From Paragonimus skrjabini miyazakii (taxonomy: Eukaryota > Platyhelminthes > Trematoda > Plagiorchiida > Troglotrematidae), in NCBI GenBank assembly GCA_014338405.1, contig JTDE01001036.1:27760-91759 (forward strand): 64,000 bases of DNA, in the 5' to 3' direction. This document shows, one piece after another, positions 49,237 to 61,880 of this stretch. The notes beneath the pieces are model-generated. The model had not been told where the DNA came from and ran no database searches. It was given only the letters and a program-made list of their open reading frames with translations. Both the position numbers and the translations under genes were made by a program. Positions within the stretch are counted from its first letter, which is position 1, and each line of letters begins with the position of its first letter.

Positions 49237-49365
49237 GTTCAAACATCTCAGTTATTTATTCCACAACTTCAATTCATGAAGAATTTTCCAAGTCCAAAGT
49301 CGAAATGGAACCATTTGATAGACTAATACCGCTACATACACATCAGTTAGCTGACAATCAAGCAG
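49237..49365 (+). CDS. Possible internal exon, 129 bp, phase 1-1 (low confidence)
   Basis: It is bounded by an acceptor TCTCTTTACAG (ending 49236) and a strong donor CAG|GTAAGG (from 49366). The length is a multiple of three and the exon is open in one phase, ending LIPLHTHQLADNQA. Symmetrical exons are common in flatworm secreted-protein genes, but no neighbouring exons could be linked and no family is recognised. Confidence 0.2.
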
Positions 49366-50329
49366 GTAAGGTGTCGTCACGGGTTAAGCGTTTTTCAACG
49401 AAAAAAATGTTCACTTGTTACATTGAATAAACTCGGCATCACTGTAAAGGTTGACGCAATGCTGATAGGTGGAGTAGTAGACCTGATAAGTTAGGAGGCA
49501 AATAACATCAAAATCTGGCAGCGGCTGGATTCGGACCAGTAACGGCAATAAAACGCTCAGAGGTGGCAAGCGCCCTAAAAAGTGAACAAGTATGCCGGGT
49601 CGGAAGCTCAGAACTCTAGTGTCTATACTCGTTTATCAACCTAAAGTAATGTGCCGTAGGAATGTCATTGGTTGATCAAAGAACCCTACCACACAAGCTG
49701 GAACTATCGAAGATTTCTCGTCAGAATCAAACTAAACCACTGTGGAGAACTGAAGTGGTATTACAGACTGATACGACAGAGGAGAGTATGAACACGCGAA
49801 GTGGCTTAGTACCTCAGCTGTTAACGCGCTCACCGTTAATTCAGGTAACGTAGGCTTTGTAATCAGTAATGAAGCGAGGCAGCAGTGCTTAGTTATACGC
49901 GTTTGCAGGAGTATGCCACGAAAGTGAGCATCCGTAAGGTCCCGGCCTTAGGGTACAATCAGGTGTGACGTGTTTGAATGATCCGATAGACAAATTCTAA
50001 GCTGGAATATTGTTACACATTGTTGGCGCCTACTTGTGTACGGTCAGCGGAAATAACTGTTAACTAGACTCAGTCATTATTCGCTAAAAATGCTTCGTGA
50101 CAGGAAATTAGTTATCTTGAATGTTGATAGAAACCAGACAATTTCGTACGCATACGGTTGTGTATTAAATTATGGGGGCAGCGAAGATTGTCGTTTGTAT
50201 TTGGATTGTCACTAAATTCTGAATAGTTCTTGCCTCATCTCATTGAGTAAACCAACACATTCAGTAAATGTTAAGGTTAACAAAACATTTACTCGGAACT
50301 CCTTAACACAATCCATCTACTGTCCTTCG
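49366..50329. other. No supported gene; possible decayed tRNA-like SINE near 49510-49580
   Basis: A stretch near 49515-49580, read on the minus strand, gives GGTCCGAATCC, which resembles a tRNA B box, with GCGCTTGCCACC upstream. The match is imperfect, so I do not call an element. Confidence 0.3.
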
Positions 50330-50960
50330 GAAGTGTTGGGGAAGAACCCAATTCCCCGAAAATACCGTTTTATTTCACTTCGTAATGGCCTAACTAACCA
50401 CTGGTTATAGTGACCTTCATAGTCGGCACGGTCAGGTGCCACGTCCCTCATCACGTGCGTTCTCAACCTTTGTGCAAAATTCTGGCGCCCGGCCCACACG
50501 CACGTACTTTACTTGGAACATCACTGTATTGTCTGGATCTTTGTCTGGTCCACTTCTGTCCTTGTTTTCTGATTGGTCACAAACTCGTTAAATGTAATCT
50601 AGTTTGTGACCTTATTGCCTTCGGACTGAGTGACATAAAGTAGCGCTGTCCGGAAGCCAGTCTTTTCTCTGTGTTCATCCGTTAGCCTCAGGTGATTGGG
50701 TTGGCCGGGAAGATCCGTATTAATCTTGCATATTTCGTAGTCCGTTGTTCAGAACCGTTGAACATAGTTCCGTTATCTACCGTTCCACTAACCATTATTC
50801 CGCGCTCGTAGGTCGTATTCCAAGTTATAACAGGAAGTTCGGATGTTTGCTACACTACCGGGACTGCCGTTTGCCGAAGCCCTCACTTTCGTTTGTTGCC
50901 AGTCAATTTCAAATGACCCATGACTCTATTCAAGTGGTTGATATGGTGAAATAAGTCTTC
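50330..50960. other. GC-richer island of unknown nature, possibly a decayed retroelement
   Basis: The base composition is visibly less AT-rich than in the flanks. Frames on both strands are short (60-77 codons). The stretch starts with TGTTGGGGAAGAACCC at about 50334, which looks like an LTR start, but I found no second copy, no clear CA end and no coding similarity. An LTR origin is speculation. Confidence 0.25.
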
Positions 50961-53900
50961 TTTTTCTTATTCAGTCTGTGCCTCATTCGAAGGTTTAGCT
51001 GCGGATAAAACAATTAGGTGAATGCCGATCTACGAGAGTACAATCCAGCTACAGTGTGTGACAAGGTTATGCTCTTTCCCTAGTACTTATATTGGAATGT
51101 TTAAAGCGGAATTCCAATCAAATAATTAAATCTGTTCGATAATACGCTGGTAAAACTTTGGTAAGAAAAACGTACGTTTATGTTCATCATAATCAAACGA
51201 ATGCTTTCCGGTTATGATGGCTTGTACGTTCAAATGGACACACTTTTATTCTTCCCCGTTCTTCTGACTAACATATGTCCATATTTCACCAACGTGGCTG
51301 CTAGCTACGTGTGTCCATATACTCTACATGGTTACAAAAGTAAAATATCCACTGTAGCCAAGTAGATCTTATCATCTTTATCTAGGGCTGTATCTCATAA
51401 AGCAAACATTGAATGTAGTGTGATATAATGTAAATCTATCGATGAATCGCAACTTAGTTTCTTACGACAACATTTTTAGGACTGTTGTCCGGTTGTGAAG
51501 ATTCACTTTATTTATTCTAGTCTGAACGAACTTCACAACTCGAGTTAAAAGCGGGCTAAGGTCTACTTGAAAAAATAATCTTGCTCTTGGAAATCTGATG
51601 TGAGTCACACGAGAACGAAGCACGTCACACTTGTATTTGAGGGTGAAGTTTTCATCTAAATGTTAAATGGAATACAGTGAGAAAATGTGATCAGATACAA
51701 CTCACTGCCATTCCTAAATCCTATGCTGAATGACCGTGTTGTTCGTGTGTAGAGCCGGTTGAAATACTGAACATGTCAGGTTTTGACCTGACTACTAATC
51801 TTACCATAGAGTATCTTAGTGTATATGCAGACGGCTGTTCTTTGAGTGTGACTACCGCGGGTTGCGAACAAGTGGAAAATGCTTCAAAGAAACACCTCTG
51901 GAAACACCTTGAATTACGCTTTGTTGCTTAGAAGTTAGTAAAGAATGAAATATTGTCCATTGGATCTACAAAATTTTTCAAAATCTGTACAGCCTACAAT
52001 AACGGTTCGCTGTCCCGTAGTCGTTGTGCCGTTATACATAGAGGTGTGTTCCATTATTTCTTCTGGTACATATAAATGACCTAATAGACGAGGCAATTCT
52101 GGTCTGTTTACCATTTTTGGGTTGCATAATAGTGAATCACTCTCAGACAATGATTAGCCAACTTCGGACTAACTTAATTGAATAGGCAAGTGGTCACAAA
52201 TGTTTAAACGCAGTGAAGAGCTGCCATCTATAAATTGTAGATGTGGAGACAGCCGTTTATACTAATTAGATCCCTCGGCAGGGTAAATTAAATACGATCG
52301 TAATAACTGCGTTTACTCCGCCAGCACAAGGCTAGCCAGTGATGTTCAAGATTGGGCTGCTGCTAGACAAACAATGGGGCTTATCTATCTCTTCTTTGAA
52401 GCTGTCGACCTTTTTGGAGGCACTGTTTGTGAATATGGATGCATCAGTTCCATGAACACTTCGAACCCCAGCATAGAACATACAAGCTGGTATTCACTGT
52501 GTTCACGTGCTTCAGGACTACGTATAAAGATGAACTCAAATGTCTCGGTTTGTTCCTCCTAGACTACGGGGGGCTATATTAGCGTTTGACTGATATATTC
52601 CGGGGATACATTCGGGACGTCTGTTACAGTGGAAGGGGTGCTCAGGGTGACAGGGAAGCAAATTGAAATGTCGACCTTCTGACTAAACTATGACGTGGTC
52701 TCCCAGTTGCAGAAAGCATCACATTTATATAATAAATGACTGTTCAGTTGGCATTAGTATCCTCGCTGGATCTCATAAGTAAGCGTTGACGACAACGCTG
52801 TAGGCCACTATCGCAGAATACCTGTAAACTATCCCAACCTCACTTGAAGTCTCTCTTTGCGGTTCCATTTGCCTTCTTTCTATCAAGAACTGTTCAGACT
52901 GTTTATTGAGCAGCTGCTCTACTCTGTGAAGTTCTAACCTGCTTCCAATAATAACGTGGTGTCTAAGATTTGTCAAGTTGTATTAGTTACTAACGGTGTA
53001 CGAAACGGTTGAATCTTGCAATAAAATTATTCGTTCGTTTACCCGCATTATGTAACCACGTTCAGCAGATTACGAGAACAATGCTGGTTAGTGTATTGTG
53101 AGAATTAAAATAAACGTAAGTTAATAAGACAATATACTTACGAGTATGCATGTATCATATATCAGATGTGACGTACTATCATTTCAAGAGACCATCTCAA
53201 TTAAGAGCTAACGTTTATCTTGGATCGCGTTTGGCTTCCAGCGCTAATTGAGACCAAGATTATTGGCTCTCCTGAAGGGCTGAAGATGGAGTTAGTATTT
53301 TGGCCAGTAGACAGCAAGAGCAGCCGCAATGTATCCTGATTTATTAGCATTACGAAATATGTTAAGATGCGGAATATCATTGAAAACCATCTGTTTTATA
53401 TTTTATGTGACGTTGGACGCAAACTGTCAAACATTTGCGAAGAGTAATATGGAGCGGATTGCTATCTACATTTTTACAATATCTACCAGCAAGTATGGGA
53501 CTTGCACGAGGAAATGCGCAATAAGGAACGCAGCAAAAATATATCTTTATAAGGATGACAGTCACATCGAGTTACTTGGAAACAAAAACAGTTGATAAGA
53601 AAATAATACTCTCAACTTCAGTTGTAGAGTTAACAGTACATTCAGATTATTGTGACCAACATCAAAATGCCACACATCAAGATAAGTGGGACTCTTAACA
53701 TTCACTGGTTGGCAATATGTAAGACATTGGATTGCATTTTTTAACACATTTCTAAACCATATTACCACTGCCACTCAGGTTAAGCAATATCATTTTCCGG
53801 GAAAGTTTTAATCTTTATTCAAACGGGAAGACACGCAATGGAATGAACTGTGTAGTTCGTATATATCAACTCGACAGTGGCTCTGACTCTTAAAAGTCAT

Positions 53901-56900
53901 AGCGAGCTGCATCCACACCTCAGTTTGTATCGGTGGACGGAGTATTTTCAGGGTTTACTCTTATCACTCACATTTACCGCAAATCACAACTGAGGAAACT
54001 GCCTTTCATCCATTTTACAATCTGATAGAACTTCACCAAAACAATCTGTTTGGTTATGTCATACTTTCACACTCCCGTAGGCGTTTGCAAAGTGACAATG
54101 ACGAACAAGGCGAACGTTCGTGTCTAGATAAAAAAGCTATTCCGCACGTTGGACAATTACTGTGCTATCTAATTTCAATACAGCCTTCTACAATCAATGT
54201 TGTGGAATCCACAGGGCAGCCCCAGTAACTGTGGACAAACAGAAGACCTTCTGGATTATCATGAGTTGCTCTGGAGTGAATACGATGTGCCTAGTGCTTG
54301 GCACAACCTTGTGTTTATGGATCTGGCGAGAAGTTTTCCGAATGTTTAATATGCAGTCTGTACGGAGTTAGAAGCATGTAGCAGTTTGGAACACGCAATT
54401 GTAAGAGCTGGATTTTACACGACAACAATAACATCGAAAGTGAGCCAGCGAAGTTGTAATGTGATGCATATCATATTCAGTGTAATTATCTAGAAAATTA
54501 AACAGTGGCAGAGTGGTCATTTAGACATTGTACTTACCAGACCCGTCTCAACCTAACTGAAAGTCCAGGTTGTTGTTTCGATGTCGTCGCTTTTCTTTCA
54601 GCAACTCCGAAGTTTTATTGGGCAGAGCAAAAACACCCTCAAAACCCTTGCGCACTTAAGACCAATAAGATAATCACTAACAAATGTAAATGTACAAGAA
54701 ATGAACTGCATCTGTGGGTGAAAGTTCATAATTGCCAAAACTGTGTAAAGCATGTACTATGATACCTTCAGTAGAAATACCAGTAGGCTTCAAGGCAACG
54801 GGATATTTCAGTCACGTCCGGTAGTCAACTGAAATAATGGACTCAAAACTAGCGGTGTCAATAACAGAGGTATGTTTGAAACCACCGTTGGTAGTGAATA
54901 CCTGCGTTGTATGACTCGCGGAATAAACGGAATTAGTAGGAATCACCGTAAGAGCGAGCGGTTCAAAGTCGGATGAGAGATTTTACTCCCTTAAATAAGT
55001 ACGGAATGGACGGTTTCTCGAACTACAGAAAACGGCTTGAATGCGACTTACTCTACCGAATTTATGGCATTTACGATTGCGAAACCAACATGCAATTCGA
55101 GAATGTTTATGACCATGTGAATTGCAGTTGCCATCATGTTAGACTGGGTTTGGAAAATAATGATGGGTTTCGACTGACGCATGTTTTTTTGAACTGAAGC
55201 TGTTGTTGCTATGGCTGCATCCCAGCCTAGCTGGCGTTATATAACACAGCTGGCTCTCCGTTCATCGAGACCTTTACATTCTGAAATTGTTTGCAGAACG
55301 CCCTGGCAGATTGAAAAAACCTCCATTCAATGACACTATCTTTTTCTGAAGATTAAAGATATTGAATCCTATGATTATTCGATTCTGTAGCTGAGTTTAT
55401 TGCTGATCACCAAGTTCACAACTTCCTGCTTGAGCTTGAAGCTGAAACACAAGTGTAAAAATATTCTGATTCACTTTCCTCAGTAAAGTTTGACATTCTT
55501 CTAATTCATAGCCTCAGTGTTGATAGTTTCAACATGCGTGACCAGCAGAGGTGTCAAGGAAGCTCGCGGAAGTGTGAAAGCAAGATCGAGCAACTCCTGA
55601 TGTTTGATCAAAGCATATGCGTCCATGACAATGGACATGTGGAAATGCGGTGTTCTACTTTTTTCTTTCATATCTTTACGTCAAATCCACGAAATTTCAA
55701 CATGTTTTAGTTAATCACCGACATTTCTTGATCTTGAACGTATGTTAAGGTTTTCTATACTGCAAAAATCCACCACAAGAAACTTACTACCCACAACGCC
55801 AGATGTAGTGGTTTGAAACACTCGTTGGTAACCGCAGTAGTACTTGGCTCTAACTCAATTATAGTTACTACACAGTTAAAGAAATATAGCAATTGAGCCG
55901 AATAAATCGTAATGTTATCCGTATTACGTGAAGTTTAATTATTCATAGAATTAAAGAACGACAACACAATGTTCAATTACGAAGGAGAGTCACCCAAAGT
56001 AGCAAAACCACCTTTGTACATAAAGCCTGGCCGATTCACGTGATTTGTAAGACTGACACGAGCTTTGCGCACGTCCGTCAACGGCAGTTAGGCTGAATTA
56101 GTTGAAAAGATAACTAAGGGACTGAATCTTTCACTGATGGATGAAATCGGTTTTCAACACCGCAGTATACTGAATGCGTTCTGGTACACATGCCCGTGTG
56201 TTCATCGTGTTTACAGTGATAGTTCAACATTAATTATCGCACAGTGACCAAAACTGTCTACATATGTCATAAGTTATTTGTATTCAATTACCACTAAATT
56301 GTTCAAGCACTGCAGGCACCGTTATGCAAGAAGTTTATTGTCGATTCATGCTGATGAGAATAAACTTGCAGGATTTGCTTAGTGTATTTCAATTGCTGAT
56401 GAATTCTATTAACCGCTCCAGATCGTTTGCAGAATGTTACTTAAGTTCACCTTCACTCACTCATTTTTCTGTTGAAGCAAACATTTTTTAGTCGCTAGCT
56501 GAAAACTTGTAGGACCTGGGTTCGAATACTTCTCGATAGTAACTATGCCTCTATACTGTTAATGCATAGTGAATTCATTATGGTTCAAGCAGTTAACTTT
56601 TTAAGGGGCCTGTTCTAGCAAGCTCCTGCTTTGAAAGTATCCACTCGGTTTCTGCAGGCTTTTTACAGTTCTGATATGTGGATTGTTCCTAACGCATTTA
56701 CTCGGACTCCTAATTCATTTATATTTTATTTTTACATGTTGTTCAGTAGGATAACACATTCTATCTTTTGAGCAGCTCTTGGATACTTATGACAGTCCTA
56801 AAATCCGTTCGCTCATCACTGCATATCAGGTAACGTAACTTGGTTCATTGACTGCGTATGACTCGAATATAAACCAGACGGATTCAGCAGCTGTTTTTAT

Positions 56901-57717
56901 TCTGTACCAGGTGCCTCATCAAAACGAGAATATTTTATCATCCAACGGTTGAACTCTGACCGTACCAGCAGTCTTATGCTCTGAAAAGCAATCGAATTAG
57001 CAATGGTGTTACACCATGTGTATATTCCTTTCCGCCCATTCGAAATGCCTGAAAAAATTAATTAGGATGGCTACGATTCCGTGACTCTGTTTTATGCGTT
57101 TATAGTTGTTTCTTGTGTGTCATCAGAACTTTGATGAGTAACATTCTGTGATTTCTCGTTCCACACATTTTGTTTGTATTTGCTGGCACAAATTTGTCTT
57201 TCTTCGAAAGGAGGTAAGCATGGTTAACTGGTCACAACACAAACCGCGTAAATAACCTAAATGGTAATTAAACAATATCCGCTTACCTGAATAACACCCT
57301 ATGAAACCAATTCCTTTTTCCACGCGTATTTCCGCCTTTTTGTCAAGGGGACAATCAAGTGGAATCGTTGGGGGAAATGGGTGGTGCCCACAGCGAAAGC
57401 GATTTTCATGCCTTTTTTTCAGCCAGTTACACACGAAGGTTGTACGGACCAGTAACAGTTCAGTAAAACGCACGTTTAAATCAGCTGCCAGTACTTTCCC
57501 CCGGTTATTAACCTGCTGCATAGCCTCATCCCAGTTAGACCCCCCACACTCCCTGTAGCCCTAAAACCTAACCAACCGTTAGAATACAGCCTTTCTCAAT
57601 ATGCCATTTAAGGGAAGACAACTGGTATAATTCAGACAAGTAACATATATTAATGGCAAGTATTTACAAAACATGTACATCTTCTTAGGAATAATTGAGC
57701 GGCAAGTGTCGGAGTAG
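50961..57717. other. No supported gene
   Basis: About 6.8 kb with short frames only. The longest is a 132-codon minus-strand frame at 57123-57521, where the plus strand is also open for 85 codons; neither resembles a known family. A weak hammerhead-like fragment (CTTATGA followed by ATCC/GGAT) lies on the minus strand at about 52745-52775. A B-box-like GGTTCGAATAC near 56520 lacks a matching A box. Confidence 0.45.
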
Positions 57718-58664
57718 ATAGTTGAATCGGTAATATACAAAAGACACGTTGATTATATTTTAATTTTTACTGACGTTATTCATTTTGACTTGTTTTTCAA
57801 ATTTCTTAATAATATCCACCCCAACCTATCCTTATTTCACAAAGTAGAATCGAACAATAGGTTGGCTGTTTCAGATGTACTCATTACTAAACTTGCGGAT
57901 GGCAAAGCGACATGAGATGGTCGATATCTTCAGTCTTCCAGCTTTACCCCTATTGCAAACAAACGGGGTTTGGTTAAGACACTGTTTCGCAGAGCCAGGC
58001 GTATTTGCAACCCCGATACACTGCAGATGAAGCATGAAATGCTGAGACTAACTTTTCTAGTAAATGGATACCCGACAACTTCATCAGGGCACATAATACG
58101 GTGAAGAAGAGCAATGGGCCCATACTGGCAGCTCAAAAGAGGGATTTGTCCTTATTCTTGCCATTCAAAGGTGGCAATTTAGCCAACGACATAAAGCACA
58201 AATTGAAGTCTGCGCTGACTCGAACGTATGCGGCTGCGCAGTTGCGCTCATTTCAAACCACCAGAGGACCAGTTTTCCGCAACCGCAAATGTAGCTTGCC
58301 AAACTCTTCTGTCTCCCAGGTTGTTTACCAGTGCACTCGCAGTTGCAGTAACGTTTACGTAGGCAGAACAGATCGACAACTATCTCAGCCAGTCGCCGAA
58401 CACAGTCCGAAGTTGCTGGAACAAAAAATGACATGCTAGCCTCAATTTTTGACATTGACGGCTCGAAACCCAACGTCATCGATTGCTAAACATCTCATGA
58501 AAACAGTTCACCAAGTTGACCCACTAAACTCATTCAAGATGTTGTTGCGCAGTTGAAACCCGAAGCTATTAGCTTTCCGTGAAGCGATGCTCATCCGAAC
58601 TTACTGGCCGACGTTATGTGCACAAAAGTGGTTGAGGCAATCTATCGGGTTGCCTTGGTCATGA
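57718..58664 (+). pseudogene. Penelope-like element relic: RT catalytic motif, thumb, linker and GIY-YIG nuclease
   Basis: This is the longest PLE relic in the window. From about 57718 one frame reads KRHVDYILIF, where the RT catalytic block should be R(Y)VDD; the second aspartate is replaced by tyrosine (57745-57756). It continues IHPNLS, LAVSDVLITKLADG, a TGA, then GRYLQSSSFTPI, NKRGLVKTLFRRARRIC and FLVNGYP. After a frameshift near 58090 the frame from 58101 gives LFLPFKGGNLANDIKHKL, TYAAAQLR and VVYQCTRSCSNVYVGRTDR, the GIY-YIG strands (YVGRT at 58356-58370). After another shift come SIAKHLMKTVHQVDPLNSF, REAMLIR, LCAQKW and GLPW, ending near 58664. The lost catalytic residue, stops and shifts rule out activity. 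It is the same family as 3879-4160. Confidence 0.9.
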
Positions 58665-58750
58665 TTACACAATACTTGGCGTACTTGTATGCGTGTCTAA
58701 TCCCTGTCTGTTCTTATCTGCATGATGTATATAACTTGCATGTTTTGCGT

Positions 58751-58791
58751 TTGCGATTGATGAAAATAAATAAAATGTCAACATATCACAA
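58751..58791 (+). ncRNA. Decayed PLE hammerhead
   Basis: It aligns without gaps to the 41-nt ribozymes at 3752-3792 and 4172-4212 and sits about 90 nt downstream of the PLE stop, as at 3752. TTGCGA stem I is kept on the 5' side. The core has become TTGATGA, GAAA has become AAAA, and one stem III base is changed. The closing pair of stem II changed from G-C to A-T. Loss of C3 and G12 should abolish cleavage. Confidence 0.7.
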
Positions 58792-60150
58792 TACATGTAT
58801 TCCTTCTGTTCTAATCAAGTGTTTAGTGGGAAATCGGCGTTTCATACATCATTACTATAGCGTTCATATAATTTATGGGATAAAATGTGAAATATTTAAT
58901 AACGACTGAATCTAAAAATTGTTCCTGCCTGTGCCCATCTCAAGTTTTCTATTCTGGGCTTCCCTCATCCCTCATCGTTTTGCAGAATCCTCTGTATTCA
59001 CATCTGCCTCAAGTTTGTTGCAGCACATTGTTATGCACAACTTTGTCTGCGCTTATTCCACTGAATGCCGTCATTGTGTGCAAATGTTTGAAGCTGAGTG
59101 AACCGTTTTTCTGGTCAATGCGAAGTTGATATTCGTTGATCCTGGGTAAATCGACTAGTTTCTGATCATCCGAAAAAGTGACTTTGGCTGAGCCAGGTTG
59201 TAACGAATTGCATCGTTCCTTTTCATTTTGCACCTGAAATTAATCAATAACTTGAGGGAACATTGGACACTATCTACATCAGTTTGATTCGGCAAACTTT
59301 GGAAATCTCCTTCGCAACTCTCGGCGATGCACGAAAAACATTTGGAAATAGTAGGACAAATATTTCTACGCACATTACTAAAACAGGTCACAACGTTTAG
59401 CTGGTTTGGCAGCCTATAACATGAACAACATATTTCAGACAACATATTACCCAATTATGGTGCGATTAGTCAGACAAACTGAATTGTGCCTTCTATTTAT
59501 GGTTTCCAAACAACAATTACATAGCATTGAGTACAAACCAAAACTGTGTTCCGTACTGATTGATAGATAAGATGTTCTTAATACAACCATCACTTTAGGC
59601 ATAATATATTGTTTAATTCAGCCTTGTGATCAACTAGTCTTAGTGAACCAAAGCTTTAGCGGTAATATGGCAGGCGTTCTGTTCCAGACTTTAAACCAGT
59701 GCGACCGATGGCAAAAAAAAATGGTTTGGGAGTTTCAAGATAGCTCGCATAAATAGCGTCGATATGTACATTATGCGAAATATCAATCGGGCGTCATCGC
59801 AAATATACAGTTCAGTATGATCGCTGCTCTAGAAAAATTCTGTGTATGCTGGTAGAAAATGTACAGATTACGAGTGGTCGAATATTCCGTGCAAGGAACT
59901 GTATTTCGCCATAACTGCCTTCGTTCGGGTTTAGTATTCTGAGTTCACTGACGGCCACGGAAATCGGGAAGGAGTTGAAATATTTGAAAACTTAGTAAAA
60001 AGCACACATGAATTGGGAGCTCTATCAAATCTGCAGAATTTGACGTTGTTTGTCATGTTAGATATAGTGAGATGAAAGAGAAATGTTAAATCGCCAGAAG
60101 ATTCGAATTATGCGTTCAGGTAGCCTAGTCTTACGCACGGTCTGGGCTGG

Positions 60151-60168
60151 ATATATATATATATATAT
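60151..60168. repeat. (TA)n microsatellite
   Basis: Alternating A and T, nine dinucleotides, visible directly. A second tract follows 36 bp later. Confidence 0.85.
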
Positions 60169-60204
60169 CTTAAAATGGGCAGAGGGCAGAAGATTATGCG
60201 TTAG

Positions 60205-60218
60205 TATATATATATATA
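60205..60218. repeat. (TA)n microsatellite
   Basis: Alternating T and A, seven dinucleotides, visible directly. Confidence 0.8.
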
Positions 60219-61071
60219 CTGTTATCGAACGTGGTTCTACAAATATAATAATAAACAATTTTAACGTAAAGTAACTTACGACCAGGTTTACAAACGCATA
60301 TAACAGGGCAGCAGAAGCGTGACAAACCGTCCAGTTAATTCCAGCGGTAAAATATGTAGTGCGTCAATGTTACACATATAAACAAAGATGGATCCTTGTG
60401 GTAGGAATCAAAATATAAGTAATAAAATCGGATACAGTTCAATTGTTTATGGCTGATATAGAGTTTATGGAAAAGAATTAAATGTTGACATATCAAGCGG
60501 TTGTGAGTGAGCGCAAGCGTTGCAAACCTACGAGTCATGTTAAATTAAAAGATAAAGGCATACTACTGTAAACATGTGAGTAGAGTAACGTGAAATGTGA
60601 AACTCGGTTTCACAGGGACCACTGTGTTTTACGTGGTGAATTTACCGACTTCCAAAGCGCAATTTGTAGGCTGGAAGCCTAAAATACGGATGAAGTAAAG
60701 TTGTGGAAGTTCATAGATCTGAAAGGAAATCACTGAATGCAGGACGTAGCGCAGCTCTTTGGGATTATAATTATCGAAGGCAGATTAATGATACAAGATT
60801 AACACCGTTTCAAATAAATGTGAATCTCATAAAGTTTCAAAACAGTTCCTAGAATATCAATTGACGACCTCAGGAAAAAATTCGTTCCAATGACTGATGA
60901 GCTAGTGAGTAAAGACTTGGCGCTGTGACCAGTTGTATCCATTAGGATAAAAGAATGCTCAGTCAGTGTCAGTTTTAAGAAGTCTACACGAATTTAATCA
61001 CCACAAGGTCGTTAAAAACCAAGTGGACTCAGATCAGGAACTTGAAGTAGATTCTCGCAATTGATATTTTT

Positions 61072-61880
61072 TCAGTGGGGGATTGGTTTGGTAGTCAAGC
61101 GCTGGACACGCTCGATAGCAGTTGTTTCTGTCTGCAAACCGGTACACAAAACTTGTTGAGCGTACTCAAGTATCAGTTCCATATAAACCCCGCAAGGTAT
61201 GTGAAACGCCTTTTCATATGGACGGGGAAAGGTGAGCTTCAACATCTCAAGGGCAGAAAACGTTTTGTCTGCCACCATCTTATGACGGTAAGTTAGATAT
61301 AGTTTGGACAAATATAGATGTCTATATCCTCCTGCAGGTCGACTTTCGTGTTGTTCACTTTACCAACGGTATTATGCATCACAAACTCACTATCAAAGTC
61401 ACAAATGAGTGAAATGCATACACAGTCACTGTCACTCTGAAGAAGAATCCAATCAATCAGCCAGCGCTTGATTGCCTTGAGACCACTGGCAATCCATATT
61501 TCGATATTGTAACGGTAGGAAACATCATAGGTGAAAACTTTGCCTAAAAGGTTATTAGCACAAATAGAAAACAAAACAGGCCAGACTGCTAACCCATAAA
61601 ATCCTCGCAAACATCAGTGGAGAAATGAATCAGTTGACTCATTTATCACCCAAAATGTGTCACCGAGAATTAGGCGATTAAGCAAGAAATCTTTCTATTA
61701 AAGTCATGTGCATCAAGGCTTTGCTTAGATGAGCCCACCACCTTTGACCTCGTCATGAGATCCAAGGAGACAATTAAACATTTTATGCATAACCGGCCAG
61801 GATAAAACCCATATTGCATAGAAGATGAAAGGGCTCACTCCTTTGGAAACGTGAAACGTCGGCGCTTTTCAGCAAACTCA
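61072..61880 (-). pseudogene. CR1/jockey-type LINE reverse transcriptase relic
   Basis: Minus strand, several frames. Near 61835-61700 a frame reads QYGFYPGRLCIKCLIVSLDL, then DFNRKI, corresponding to the QxGFxxGRSC..DFxKAFD blocks of non-LTR RTs. From 61610, PVLFSICANNLLGKVFTYDV corresponds to the PVLFxxxxNDL block followed by where FADD should be; the catalytic aspartates are not intact (TYDV). It continues RWLIDWILLQSDSDCVCISL and DSEFVMHNTVGKVN. In the next frame (61311-61072), YRHKMVADKTFSALEMLKLT, ILEYAQQVLCTGLQTETTAI and ERVQRLTTK form the RT C-terminal block (LEYA..V..GL..D...IERVQRRATK). The blocks are in the right order at natural spacing. Endonuclease and 3' end were not found. Stops and frame changes make it non-functional. 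Confidence 0.85.

Larger units (their letters stand above)
58792..61071. other. No supported gene; (TA)n tracts
   Basis: Short frames only; a 97-codon plus-strand frame at 58616-58909 overlaps the PLE 3' end. Microsatellites are at 60151-60168 and 60205-60218. Confidence 0.5.

Noticed and set aside
54505..54620. A-box-like TGGCAGAGTGG suggesting a tRNA gene
   Set aside because: No B box follows at tRNA spacing and no cloverleaf can be drawn.
56510..56535. B-box-like GGTTCGAATAC
   Set aside because: Mismatch at the end of the box and no A box; nothing tRNA-like around it.
57123..57521. 132-codon minus-strand frame just upstream of a PLE relic
   Set aside because: The opposite strand is also open for 85 codons, no family block is visible, and it does not continue the PLE order on the correct strand.
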